From: Thermoleophilia bacterium
GTDB taxonomy: Bacteria > Actinomycetota > Thermoleophilia > Gaiellales > SKUG01
DNA length: 9,029 bases
Reading direction: 5' to 3'
Assembly (NCBI GenBank): GCA_025964405.1
Contig: JAOPYW010000342.1
Span: 1 to 9,029, forward strand
Shown here: positions 1 through 5,872 of the stretch, in pieces
Layout: the number at the start of each line of letters is the position of its first letter
Position numbering within the stretch: the stretch's first letter is position 1
The notes under the pieces: generated by a model
Databases searched by the model: none
Told to the model about the DNA's origin: nothing
The model's input: the letters and a program-made list of their open reading frames with translations, nothing else
Position numbers and translations under genes: made by a program

Positions 1-903
1 GCCGTGCACCTGTTCGGTCCGCTGGCCCTCGCGCTCGTGATGGTGCCTCTGCTCATGACCCAATACTTCCACGGGCTCTACCACGGCAAGGTCCAGTTGA
101 CCGACGAACTCGCGGAGAAAGCGCAGATCCTCGCGCGGACGAACCTGCAGTTCGCGGCGGCCATGGTGAAGGCACTCGACCAGCGGGACGCGTACACCGC
201 CGGACATTCCGCGGCGGTCGCGGTCTACACCCGCGACATTGCGCGCGAGATGGGGTTCGACCCCGAGACGGTGCGCCTCGCCCACCTCGCGGGCCTGCTC
301 CACGACATCGGCAAGATCGGCGTTCCCGGCCGTGTGCTCAACAAGACCGCACCCCTCGACGACGAGGAGTACGAGATCATGAAGTCGCACGCCGCGATGG
401 GCGCCGAGATCCTCGGCGAGGTCGACCTCTACTCCGACATCGCCATCCTCGTGCGCTACCACCACGAGCGGATCGACGGCAAGGGGTACCCCGAGCGCCT
501 CGAGGGCGAGCAGATTCCCGCGATCAGCCGCATGATCTCGGTGGCCGATACCTACTCCGCGATGACGACCGACCGCCCCTACCGCGAGGGCATGCCCACC
601 GAGAAGGCGATGTCGATCCTCGCCGAGTGTCGCGGCACGCAGCTCGACACCGACTTCACGAACGCCTTCCTGCGGATCCTCATCGTCGCCGACACCGAGT
701 ACCAACGCGGCAAGCAGACCGACTTCGAGGTCGAGGTCGCCAAGCACCAGGCGCTCAGCCACGTCGAGGCCGAATCGGTTCGCCTCGACGCACCGGCCCC
801 CGCTGGGCCCATGGCTCCGGCCGCTCCGGACGTACCCGTCATCGCCGCCGAGACCCCCACGGGCGAGGTCATCGAGATCCCGCTCGAGCGCGAGGCCGCC
901 TAG
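1..903 (+). CDS. HD-GYP domain c-di-GMP phosphodiesterase, 5' partial
   Basis: Probable cyclic-di-GMP phosphodiesterase, lowering this second messenger at the inner face of the membrane. The reading frame is already open at base 1, so the true start, and probably more transmembrane segments, lie left of the window. Counting from the GTG at base 4, residues 5-22 are hydrophobic (last membrane span). Residues 30-55 form a helical linker. The HD-GYP domain follows at about 55-230. It shows H68, the HD pair H100-D101 in HDIGK, the GYP signature HHERIDGKGYP at 153-163, and VADTYSAM with D182. These are the family's metal and substrate residues, so the domain looks active. After about residue 255 the tail is rich in Pro and Ala and probably disordered. 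The stop is TAG at 901-903. Family membership is certain; nucleotide specificity is inferred from the family. Confidence 0.93.
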   Translation, partial: AVHLFGPLALALVMVPLLMTQYFHGLYHGKVQLTDELAEKAQILARTNLQFAAAMVKALDQRDAYTAGHSAAVAVYTRDIAREMGFDPETVRLAHLAGLLHDIGKIGVPGRVLNKTAPLDDEEYEIMKSHAAMGAEILGEVDLYSDIAILVRYHHERIDGKGYPERLEGEQIPAISRMISVADTYSAMTTDRPYREGMPTEKAMSILAECRGTQLDTDFTNAFLRILIVADTEYQRGKQTDFEVEVAKHQALSHVEAESVRLDAPAPAGPMAPAAPDVPVIAAETPTGEVIEIPLEREAA

Positions 904-926
904 GCCAGCTGCGGTGCCGCGTGCGG

Positions 927-944
927 CCCGTTGCGCGCGACGGG
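927..944 (+). terminator. Candidate hairpin after the HD-GYP gene
   Basis: An inverted repeat lies 23 bases after the HD-GYP stop. CCCGT pairs with ACGGG, and the stem extends by a T-G wobble and a G-C pair to 7 bp around a CGCG loop. There is no T tract after it, so it is at best a weak or factor-assisted terminator. It ends 24 bases before the putative -10 box of the next gene. Confidence 0.3.
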
Positions 945-968
945 CGTGTCGAAGTCGATCGAGGTTCG

Positions 969-974
969 TACCAT
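969..974 (+). promoter_or_regulatory. Putative -10 box (TACCAT) for leaderless 140-aa gene
   Basis: TACCAT fits the TAnnnT -10 consensus. Exactly six bases separate it from the ATG at 981, which would place the transcription start on the A of the start codon and give a leaderless mRNA. No good -35 box is visible. The same geometry precedes four other genes in this window. Confidence 0.55.
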
Positions 975-980
975 GTCGGC

Positions 981-1403
981 ATGAACCTCACCGCTGCCCC
1001 GCTCGCAAACCCCGCCGCCTACGACAAGTTCCTCGGAAAGCGCCTCGTGCACGCCGATTTCACGCCGCAGGAACTCAAGGACGTGAAGGGTGTTGGTGAG
1101 CGCATCGCTCCCAACGGCTTCTCGACGTTGGGTGAGGCACTCGAGGCTGCGCGTTCGACGATCGACGCTTCCAACGCGACGAGCGCCTCGCCTACGGCCT
1201 TCCACCACGGTGCTGCGATCGTGAAGAACGACGCGGAGTACGGCATCGTCTGGCTGAACTCGGCACTCCTGCTCGTGCACCCGTCAACGGGCGGCGTGGT
1301 CGGTCGGCCCGACTTCCACTGGTACGACCCGAGCGTCGTCGGTGCCGTGCGTGGCGATGGCAAGGTCATGGAGAACGCTGGCAAGGTCCACTTCTGGAAC
1401 TGA
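981..1403 (+). CDS. Hypothetical protein, 140 aa, family not recognised
   Basis: I do not recognise this protein. It is a soluble-looking chain with no signal peptide or membrane span. The N-terminal half is charged and helical (KFLGKRLVHADFTPQELKDVKGVG, residues 16-39, split over a Lys/Glu-rich helix). The C-terminal half (about 78-140) is rich in beta-prone and aromatic residues: IVWLNSALLLVHPS, PDFHWYDPSVVGAV, and a Gly/aromatic end KVHFWN. The ATG at 981 is chosen because the codon bias starts there, because a -10 box sits six bases upstream, and because longer in-frame extensions run antisense into the HD-GYP coding region. No Shine-Dalgarno sequence is at normal distance. It ends 27 bp from the convergent hydrolase stop. 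Codon bias supports a real gene; the function is unknown. Confidence 0.8.
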   Translation: MNLTAAPLANPAAYDKFLGKRLVHADFTPQELKDVKGVGERIAPNGFSTLGEALEAARSTIDASNATSASPTAFHHGAAIVKNDAEYGIVWLNSALLLVHPSTGGVVGRPDFHWYDPSVVGAVRGDGKVMENAGKVHFWN

Positions 1404-1409
1404 AGTTCC
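1396..1409. terminator. Weak hairpin between convergent genes
   Basis: GGAAC and GTTCC pair around a TGAA tetraloop that contains the stop codon of the 140-aa gene. The convergent hydrolase gene ends 22 bases further on. The stem is only 5 bp and no T tract follows on either strand, so a role in ending transcription is speculative. Confidence 0.2.
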
Positions 1410-1430
1410 GAGCCCTTCGAAGCGGGACGC

Positions 1431-2858
1431 TCAGTCGATCGGGGCGTCGTTGGCCTCGGCCGCGGCGAATCCATCGTTGATGTCGGGCACCGTGGCGACG
1501 TAGTCGCCCGGCGTCGCCCAGTACTCGAACCAGCGGCGCACGGTCGAGTTGAACCAGCGCGGCTCGACGGCCTCGAGTGACACGTGGGCACCCTCGTCAT
1601 GCACGATCACGTGGACGTTCGGGTTCTCAGCCGCCGCGTCGCGCAGGTCGTAGGCGTGCTGCACGGGGATGAGGAAGTCATCGCGTGCGTGCAGCGCGAG
1701 CACCGGGGTCTCGATCTCGCGTGCGAAGTCGCGCGCGCTCGCCTGTCGGGCGTACTGCTCGTAGGTGATGCCGTAGAACGGCAACGAGACCTCGTGCACG
1801 AGATCCCTGAACGTGCGGATCTCCGGGCGTAGTCCCTGCACGCGCACGGTGCCGCGCACCGTCGCCTGGAACAGCTGCCACAAGCCGAACAACGGGTCGC
1901 GCCAACGGGGCTTGGTCGAGATCTCGTCGAGCGCCACGCCGAGGTCGGTCGGCGCACTCACCGCGATGACCCCGCCGTCGAGCGGGTGGTCGTCGGCGAC
2001 CGACGAATGTCGCGCGGCGTTGAGCACGGTCGATCCGCCGAGCGAATAACCAAGGGCGCCGACGCTCGTGACGAGATGCGATTCGCGCAGCGCTCGCGCG
2101 ACCTCGACGACGTCACGACCTTCATGGAATCCAGCCGAGGAGGGCGCCTCACTCGTCCATGCCGTCTGCCCCCACCCGCGCAGGTCGAGCGTCACGACGT
2201 GGAAACCCCACTGCTCGAAGGCGCGCCGCGCGACCTGGATGATGAGGTCGAAGTTCTTCGTCATGAGGAGGCCGTGGCAGATGATGATCGCCGGGCCGGG
2301 GTGGTCGTGCATCGCGACCATGCCGGCGACCTGCTCGCCGTCGGCCCCGGTGAACAGCCGCTGCCGGAAGGTCGCCGGATACCGGTGCATCGCGCCTGCG
2401 TGCGGGAACGGGCTGAGCAGCGCCCCGATCGCATCCGAGCCGTTGTCGCGGAAGAAGGCCGTGTTCGTGCTCATCCTCCTGGGCTCGTACGGGAACGCCT
2501 CCACCGTCGCGGCGATGTCGGCCACGCTCCGCCGGTCGCCTGTAGGCATGCCCGCCGGTCGCTCGAAGATCGGACGCCGCTCGAGCTCGCTCGCCCGATC
2601 GGCCGACAGCCGGGCCGCGATCGAACGGATGCCGTCGATGGCGAGGAAGAGCGCGAACACCGGGAAGAAGAGCGCCGCCAGCCAGGTACGCCGCGCGCGG
2701 GTGGCCGTGCGCGCTGCGTTGATGCGGGCCGCGCGGACGCTGGAAGGAGCGGATCGGCGCCGCCGACGGACCGGCTCGCCGGCCGCGGCGTGATCAGGGA
2801 CCAGCGTCAGTCGAACGGGCGCGTCGTCGGGTGCTTCGTGGTCGAGGAGATCTGCCAT
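1431..2858 (-). CDS. Membrane-anchored alpha/beta hydrolase
   Basis: A 475-aa alpha/beta-hydrolase-fold enzyme, probably an esterase or acyl hydrolase of unknown substrate. Residues 1-58 are a basic N-terminal region with an RRRRR run at 31-35. Residues 59-75 are one hydrophobic span (WLAALFFPVFALFLAI), so it is likely tethered to the membrane. The catalytic domain covers about 160-450. It has an oxyanion-type HGLLMTKN segment at 195, the nucleophile elbow GYSLGG with Ser272, an ARDD acid motif at 391-394, and His425 in DEGAHVS, giving a complete triad. Segments such as SAPTDLGVAL recall the YheT/EMB8 branch, but this is not certain. The start is ATG at 2858; longer versions overlap the upstream regulator. 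No clear Shine-Dalgarno sequence is seen. It lies 31 bp behind the TetR gene on the same strand, suggesting co-transcription and control by that regulator. Confidence 0.88.
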   Translation of the reverse strand: MADLLDHEAPDDAPVRLTLVPDHAAAGEPVRRRRRSAPSSVRAARINAARTATRARRTWLAALFFPVFALFLAIDGIRSIAARLSADRASELERRPIFERPAGMPTGDRRSVADIAATVEAFPYEPRRMSTNTAFFRDNGSDAIGALLSPFPHAGAMHRYPATFRQRLFTGADGEQVAGMVAMHDHPGPAIIICHGLLMTKNFDLIIQVARRAFEQWGFHVVTLDLRGWGQTAWTSEAPSSAGFHEGRDVVEVARALRESHLVTSVGALGYSLGGSTVLNAARHSSVADDHPLDGGVIAVSAPTDLGVALDEISTKPRWRDPLFGLWQLFQATVRGTVRVQGLRPEIRTFRDLVHEVSLPFYGITYEQYARQASARDFAREIETPVLALHARDDFLIPVQHAYDLRDAAAENPNVHVIVHDEGAHVSLEAVEPRWFNSTVRRWFEYWATPGDYVATVPDINDGFAAAEANDAPID

Positions 2859-2889
2859 GGGCTCGGCAGGTACCCGGTCGCCCCGTGGA

Positions 2890-3579
2890 TTACGCGTCGG
2901 AGGGCGTCGCGCGGAGCCCGCCGAGGACGAGTTCGACCACGGCGCGTTCGGCCTCGGCGACGTCGGCATCGGCATCGGGAAGGGTGCCGAACACCCACGC
3001 GGTCAGCACTTCGTCGATCGCTCCCCAGAAGACGTACGAGACGAGCCGCGCTGGGATGTCGGCCCGGAACTCGCCCGAGGCCTGGCCCGCCGCGATGATG
3101 CGCTCGATGATGTTGAAGGCATCGGCGATCTCGTCGACCTGTGCGCGCAGGCCCCCGGAGCGGGTGACCTCGAGGATGACGACGCGCACCAGCTCGGGTG
3201 ACATGCGGTAGGAGCCGAGCAGCAGGCGCACCACGCCGGCGAGCTGGTCGGCGGCGACGGTGCTGCCTTCCTCGATCGACCGCAGGCCCTGTTCGATGTG
3301 CCCCCAGGTGCGCCGGAAGATATCCTGCAGCAGCTGGTCCTTGCCCTTGAAGTAGTGGTACACGAGGCCATGCGCGACGCCCGCCTCTGCGGCGATGTCA
3401 CTCACCCGGGTGTCGTGGTAGCCCTTCGCGGCGAACACCACGACAGCGGCCTCGCGGATGCGTCGACGGCGCGACGGACCGCTCTCCTCGCCGATCTTCG
3501 GCCGGCCCGGACGCCCACGCGTCGCGCCAGCGGGGGCCGCGGCGTTCGACTCGTGCACGTCTTCGGGAGCATCAGGCAT
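2890..3579 (-). CDS. TetR-family transcriptional regulator
   Basis: A 229-aa one-component repressor-type regulator. Residues 1-33 are a polar, Pro/Ala-rich leader ending in RGRPGRPK, which resembles an AT-hook-like basic tail. The TetR HTH follows at about 36-82: RIREAAVVVFAAKGYHDTRVSDIAAEAG, then VAHGLVYHYFKGKDQLL, the classic recognition-helix signature. The C-terminal ligand domain (about 95-225) has several hydrophobic helices, a layout often seen in regulators that sense acyl-CoA or other lipophilic ligands; the ligand here is unknown. The ATG at 3579 is favoured because TAGCCT stands exactly six bases upstream and there is no Shine-Dalgarno sequence. The hydrolase gene follows after 31 bp, so the likely role is autoregulation plus control of that enzyme. 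No clear palindromic operator overlaps the putative promoter. Confidence 0.92.
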   Translation of the reverse strand: MPDAPEDVHESNAAAPAGATRGRPGRPKIGEESGPSRRRRIREAAVVVFAAKGYHDTRVSDIAAEAGVAHGLVYHYFKGKDQLLQDIFRRTWGHIEQGLRSIEEGSTVAADQLAGVVRLLLGSYRMSPELVRVVILEVTRSGGLRAQVDEIADAFNIIERIIAAGQASGEFRADIPARLVSYVFWGAIDEVLTAWVFGTLPDADADVAEAERAVVELVLGGLRATPSDA

Positions 3580-3585
3580 GGGGGG

Positions 3586-3591
3586 AGGCTA
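3586..3591 (-). promoter_or_regulatory. Putative extended -10 box (TAGCCT) of the TetR gene
   Basis: Read on the minus strand, TGG-TAGCCT is an extended -10 element (TGn before TAnnnT). It is followed by six C residues and then the ATG at 3579, again predicting a leaderless transcript. No -35 box is evident. Confidence 0.55.
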
Positions 3592-3611
3592 CCAACCCCG
3601 CCCGACCCCGC

Positions 3612-3710
3612 CTACGCCGCGAATGCGGCGAGCGTGCGCGACAGCACCAACCCTGCGATCGACAACACCAGCATGACCGCGTAGCGCCGCGATTCTCCGA
3701 CCTTGAACAT
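3612..3710 (-). CDS. Possible small single-span membrane peptide, 32 aa
   Basis: An ATG at 3710 opens a 33-codon frame ending in TAG at 3612. The peptide has a short basic head (MFKVGESRRY), then one hydrophobic stretch of about 14 residues (AVMLVLSIAGLVLS), an Arg, and an Ala-rich end. That layout fits a single-span small membrane protein. Third positions are mostly G or C. GGGACG repeats just upstream could act as a poor ribosome site; no TAnnnT box sits six bases before the start. It precedes the TetR gene on the same strand, with the TetR -10 box 20 bp after its stop. I do not recognise a family. A GC-rich genome produces such short frames by chance, so this is a candidate only. Confidence 0.4.
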   Translation of the reverse strand: MFKVGESRRYAVMLVLSIAGLVLSRTLAAFAA

Positions 3711-3889
3711 CGTCCCGTCCCGTTCGTCCCATCGATCTCCCGCGACCCTCCAGTGCACGGGGCAGGCGAGTGGCCTGCGTGTCGACACTACGAAGGAGCG
3801 GGGTCCGGGCGCGAGGATTTGCAGGGCGTGATGGCCGCCCGTGCCACGGTCATGCCGCTCGCGGCCACGCGCGGCTCTGGGGAGCTGAC
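3711..3889. other. Intergenic stretch without a confident gene
   Basis: These 179 bp lie between the end of the nitrilase-family gene and the small ORF start; together with 3580-3710 they fill the 310-bp gap between the two main genes. They hold a perfect inverted repeat, GCAGGC-GAGTG-GCCTGC (3762-3778), immediately followed by the perfect 10-bp palindrome GTGTCGACAC (3779-3788). On the minus strand, GGGCG and CGCCC flank a 7-base loop near 3824-3840, a weak candidate terminator for the nitrilase gene. A 28-codon + frame from 3831 runs antisense into the nitrilase gene and is not believable. Confidence 0.4.
3762..3788. repeat. Hairpin plus adjoining palindrome
   Basis: GCAGGC (3762-3767) and GCCTGC (3773-3778) form a 6-bp stem with a GAGTG loop. 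GTGTCGACAC (3779-3788) directly follows and is self-complementary. They could be a regulator binding site upstream of the small ORF and TetR gene, or chance structure in GC-rich DNA. Confidence 0.3.
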
Positions 3890-4726
3890 TCAGTCGGTCT
3901 CGCCGAGCATGCGATAGAGGTCGGGGCGTCGGTGCTCGAGTGCGGGGATCGCGGCGCGCACGCGATCGATCGAGGCGAGGTCGAGGTCGGCGACGATCAC
4001 GCCCTCACCGTCAGGCGCAGTGGCGAGCACTGTGCCCCACGGGTCGATGATCATCGATCGCCCGTACGAGACCTTGCCCCCGCCGTGGTCGCCGAAGACG
4101 TTGGGCGCCACCACGAAGCACTGGTTCTCGATGGCTCGCGCGCGCAGGAGCGGCTCCCAGTGGTCACGCCCGGTGCGTTCCGTGAACGCGGCCGGCACGA
4201 ACAGCACGCGGGCGCCGCGCAGTGCGAGGAGGCGGTAGAGCTCGGGGAACCGGAGGTCGTAGCAGACGGTCAGGCCGACCGTCAGGCCGTCGATCGCGGC
4301 GGTGACGACCTCGTCGCCGGGACGCGAGGCGTCGCTCTCGCGGTAGCTGACCCCGCCGACGTCGACGTCGAACATGTGCGACTTGGCATACCACGCGTGC
4401 TGGCGTCCGTCGGGACCGACGAGCACGCTCAGGTTGCGGAGGCGCGCTTCCTTCGGGTCGCGGGTGATGACGCTGCCCGCCAGGATCCAGACATCCAGTT
4501 CGCGTGCCCAGCCCGCGACCTTGGTGAGGGTCGGACCGTCGGCCGGTTCGGCGTTGGCATGGAGCACGTCGGCGTCGCCGATGGCGGACCACTTCTCGGG
4601 GAGAGCGATGACACGGGCGCCGCGCGCGGCGGCTGCGCGGACGAGCTGCTCCGCGCGTGCGACGTTGCCCGCCTTGTCGTGGTCAGCCGCGAGCTGGACG
4701 CACGCGACGCGGAGCAGGTCGCTCAT
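3890..4726 (-). CDS. Carbon-nitrogen hydrolase, Nit1/Nit2-like amidase
   Basis: A 278-aa single-domain nitrilase-superfamily amidase, acting in the cytoplasm. The whole Glu-Lys-Cys triad is present: Glu44 in LPEKW, Lys115 in YAKSHMFDVDV, and Cys155 in TVCYDLRFPELYR. The segment KSHMFDVDVGG followed by SYRESD and PGDEVV is typical of the Nit1/Nit2 branch, where characterised members hydrolyse deaminated glutathione or omega-amides of 2-oxo acids (metabolite repair). Actinobacteria often lack glutathione, so the true substrate here may differ. Length matches the family (about 270-280). The ATG at 4726 overlaps the TGA of the upstream 160-aa gene as ATGA, which indicates translational coupling. 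A longer frame continuing upstream to 5647 lies across the 160-aa gene and the divergent NifU gene and is rejected. Confidence 0.92.
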   Translation of the reverse strand: MSDLLRVACVQLAADHDKAGNVARAEQLVRAAAARGARVIALPEKWSAIGDADVLHANAEPADGPTLTKVAGWARELDVWILAGSVITRDPKEARLRNLSVLVGPDGRQHAWYAKSHMFDVDVGGVSYRESDASRPGDEVVTAAIDGLTVGLTVCYDLRFPELYRLLALRGARVLFVPAAFTERTGRDHWEPLLRARAIENQCFVVAPNVFGDHGGGKVSYGRSMIIDPWGTVLATAPDGEGVIVADLDLASIDRVRAAIPALEHRRPDLYRMLGETD

Positions 4727-5205
4727 CGAGGCGTCGTGAAGACCGACCGCGGATCGAGCTGGTCGGCGACGTTGAGGCTGATCGAGCGCGCCGTGCGGAT
4801 CTGCGCGAGGACGTCGTTGCGGTAGAGCGGCCAGGTGGTGGCGAAATCCTTGGAGTCGAAGCGATCGCTCGCGTCGTTGATGTTCGCGCCGGCCTTGTTG
4901 ATCAGCGGCAGGAAGGAATCGTTCTCCTTCGAGTCGTCGGCGGTGATCGCGTCGGTCGCCTGCGTGTAGATGTCGAAGGTGGAGCGCAGGTCGCTCGCGT
5001 ACCCGAGCACGCGGTTGGGATCGGCGAAGTTGCGGGTGATGCCCTCCTCGATGAGCTTCAGGAGGTCGACCGTGCTGCGCATCGCGGCCGCCGCGGCCGG
5101 ATTGGTCCAGGTCGTGGTCTGGTCGACGCGATTCGCCGGAGCGGCAGCGGCACCGCTGGTCGTCGACACGGCACGCGTTCGGGAGGTGGTCGCGGAGAGG
5201 TTCAT
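4723..5205 (-). CDS. Hypothetical protein, 160 aa, coupled to the nitrilase-type gene
   Basis: I do not recognise this protein. Residues 1-42 are low-complexity and rich in Ser, Thr and Ala, and probably disordered; they do not look like a signal peptide. From about residue 42 the chain is predicted helical and polar: MRSTVDLLKLIEEGITRNF, then ASDLRSTFDIYTQATDAI, then LINKAGANINDASDRF, then WPLYRNDVLAQIRTARSI. It resembles a small all-alpha bundle. There is no Cys and no evident catalytic motif. The ATG at 5205 is preferred because TAGCGT stands exactly six bases upstream; M42 (5082) is an alternative start. The stop overlaps the start of the amidase gene (ATGA), so the two products are probably made together, which may mean a partner or a related task. 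This is inference from gene order. Confidence 0.82.
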   Translation of the reverse strand: MNLSATTSRTRAVSTTSGAAAAPANRVDQTTTWTNPAAAAAMRSTVDLLKLIEEGITRNFADPNRVLGYASDLRSTFDIYTQATDAITADDSKENDSFLPLINKAGANINDASDRFDSKDFATTWPLYRNDVLAQIRTARSISLNVADQLDPRSVFTTPR

Positions 5206-5211
5206 GCGGGC

Positions 5212-5217
5212 ACGCTA
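5212..5217 (-). promoter_or_regulatory. Putative -10 box (TAGCGT) of the 160-aa gene/amidase unit
   Basis: On the minus strand TAGCGT is followed by six bases and the ATG at 5205, so the two-gene transcript is probably leaderless. No -35 box or Shine-Dalgarno sequence is seen. It shares a 109-bp spacer with the divergent NifU-type gene. Confidence 0.55.
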
Positions 5218-5302
5218 CGACGTTCGGTCGTGGAACGGGAGGGCGGCGGAAGCGGGCAGGCCCCTCGAGCCGGGGGCGCGGCCGGGCGCGGCCACCTTCT
5301 GG

Positions 5303-5308
5303 TACGGT
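5303..5308 (+). promoter_or_regulatory. Putative extended -10 box (TACGGT) of the NifU-type gene
   Basis: TGG-TACGGT is an extended -10 element placed exactly six bases before the GTG at 5315. This supports both the GTG start and a leaderless mRNA. No Shine-Dalgarno sequence is present. Confidence 0.55.
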
Positions 5309-5314
5309 TGCTGC

Positions 5315-5638
5315 GTGGAAGACGCCCCACTCATCGAAACGAGCGGCCCCCTGTTCGAGCGCGTCAAGGCGGGCATCGAGCAGATCCGCCCGCACATCCA
5401 GGCGGATGGCGGCGACGTGCAGCTCGTCGAGGTCGAGGACGAATCGATCGCGATCGTGGAGCTGTTCGGCAAGTGCGTCGGGTGCCCGATGAGCGAGATC
5501 ACGGTCCGCCACGGTATCGAGGCCACCCTGCGCGTGCTCGTGCCCGAGATCATGGGCGTGGACGTGGTCAGCGATCGCGCCCTCCCCCAGCGGGACTTCA
5601 AGGACGTGCTCGCGAGCGCGACCTTCAAGCCCCTCTGA
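5315..5638 (+). CDS. NifU/Nfu-type Fe-S cluster carrier, single domain
   Basis: A 107-aa protein made almost only of the NifU C-terminal (Nfu) domain, which binds a labile Fe-S cluster between subunits and hands it to apo-enzymes. Residues 15-35 carry the typical opening IRPHIQADGGDVQLVEV. The cluster ligands are the CxxC pair Cys54 and Cys57 in GKCVGCPMSEITVRHGIEATL. Length is typical of stand-alone Nfu proteins, with about 20 extra residues at the C-terminus (SDRALPQRDFKDVLASATF). The GTG at 5315 is chosen because it follows a -10 box by six bases and begins just before the conserved domain; the in-frame extension to 4970 is antisense to the 160-aa gene. No suf or isc genes are next to it, so it is probably transcribed alone, ending at the hairpin near 5665. 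Confidence 0.92.
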   Translation: MEDAPLIETSGPLFERVKAGIEQIRPHIQADGGDVQLVEVEDESIAIVELFGKCVGCPMSEITVRHGIEATLRVLVPEIMGVDVVSDRALPQRDFKDVLASATFKPL

Positions 5639-5664
5639 CCCCTCCACGAGCGATCTCGACGATT

Positions 5665-5686
5665 AACCCGAAGTCGGGGTTTCTTC
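5665..5686 (+). terminator. Probable rho-independent terminator of the NifU-type gene
   Basis: AACCCG (5665-5670) pairs with the CGGGGTT side (5675-5681, one extra G) around an AAGT tetraloop, and TTTCTTC follows. It begins 26 bases after the stop codon. The stem is short, so efficiency is uncertain. Its T-rich end may double as a poor -35 region for the tRNA gene. Confidence 0.5.
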
Positions 5687-5701
5687 GGCGCGCGGATTCG
5701 G

Positions 5702-5707
5702 TAGTAT
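5702..5707 (+). promoter_or_regulatory. -10 box (TAGTAT) of the tRNA-Pro gene
   Basis: TAGTAT is a good -10 element 12 bases before the mature tRNA 5' end, which predicts a short 5' leader of about 5-7 bases for RNase P. A weak -35 such as TTTCTT (5680-5685, 16-base spacer) may serve. Confidence 0.6.
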
Positions 5708-5719
5708 CGAATCTCGTCA

Positions 5720-5793
5720 CGGGCTGTGGCGCAGCCTGGTAGCGCGCTCCGTTCGGGTCGGAGAGGTCCGGAGTTCGAATCTCCGCAGCCCGA
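5720..5793 (+). tRNA. tRNA-Pro (anticodon CGG)
   Basis: A full cloverleaf can be folded by eye. The acceptor stem is CGGGCTG (5720-5726) with CAGCCCG (5786-5792) and discriminator A at 5793. The D arm is GCGC-AGCCTGGTA-GCGC. The anticodon stem CTCCG/CGGAG holds loop TTCGGGT, giving anticodon CGG, which reads proline codon CCG. The variable region is AGGTC. The T arm is CGGAG-TTCGAAT-CTCCG. The C1 acceptor start is characteristic of bacterial tRNA-Pro. CCA is not encoded and must be added after transcription. CCG should be a heavily used proline codon in a genome this GC-rich. A strong terminator follows after 11 bases. Confidence 0.96.
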
Positions 5794-5804
5794 TGTACGT
5801 GACG

Positions 5805-5842
5805 CAGGGTCGGCTCTTCGGAGCCGACCCTGTCTTTTCTTC
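5805..5842 (+). terminator. Strong rho-independent terminator after tRNA-Pro
   Basis: CAGGGTCGGCTC (5805-5816) and GAGCCGACCCTG (5821-5832) form a perfect 12-bp stem closed by a TTCG tetraloop. A T-rich tract (TCTTTTCTT, 5833-5841) follows. This is the clearest terminator in the window and ends the tRNA transcript on the + strand. Confidence 0.95.
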
Positions 5843-5872
5843 CGGCCCCACGGCGCGAGCCATCCGAAGACG

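Noticed and set aside
2867..2872. TACCTG on the - strand before the hydrolase start as another leaderless -10 box
   Set aside because: The spacing is eight and not six bases and the last base is not T; co-transcription with the TetR gene is simpler.
1986..3098. 370-aa open frame on the + strand
   Set aside because: It is antisense to the hydrolase and TetR genes, is dominated by Arg, Gly and Glu as shadow frames in GC-rich DNA are, and has no domain.
3831..3917. 28-codon + frame after an AAGGAG-like sequence
   Set aside because: It runs into the 3' end of the amidase gene on the opposite strand; the ribosome-like site is too far upstream.
3770..4825. 351-aa open frame on the + strand opposite the amidase gene
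   Set aside because: The amidase on - carries a complete catalytic triad; the + frame is a low-complexity shadow.
4970..5314. N-terminal extension of the NifU-type frame
   Set aside because: It is antisense to the 160-aa gene; the promoter-linked GTG at 5315 explains the domain boundary.
4727..5647. N-terminal extension of the amidase frame to 585 aa
   Set aside because: The extension lies over the 160-aa gene and the NifU gene in other frames and contains no domain; the amidase family starts at 4726.
4657..5742. 361-aa open frame on the + strand running into the tRNA
   Set aside because: It overlaps two coding genes in other frames and the tRNA, and has an Arg/Gly-rich shadow composition.
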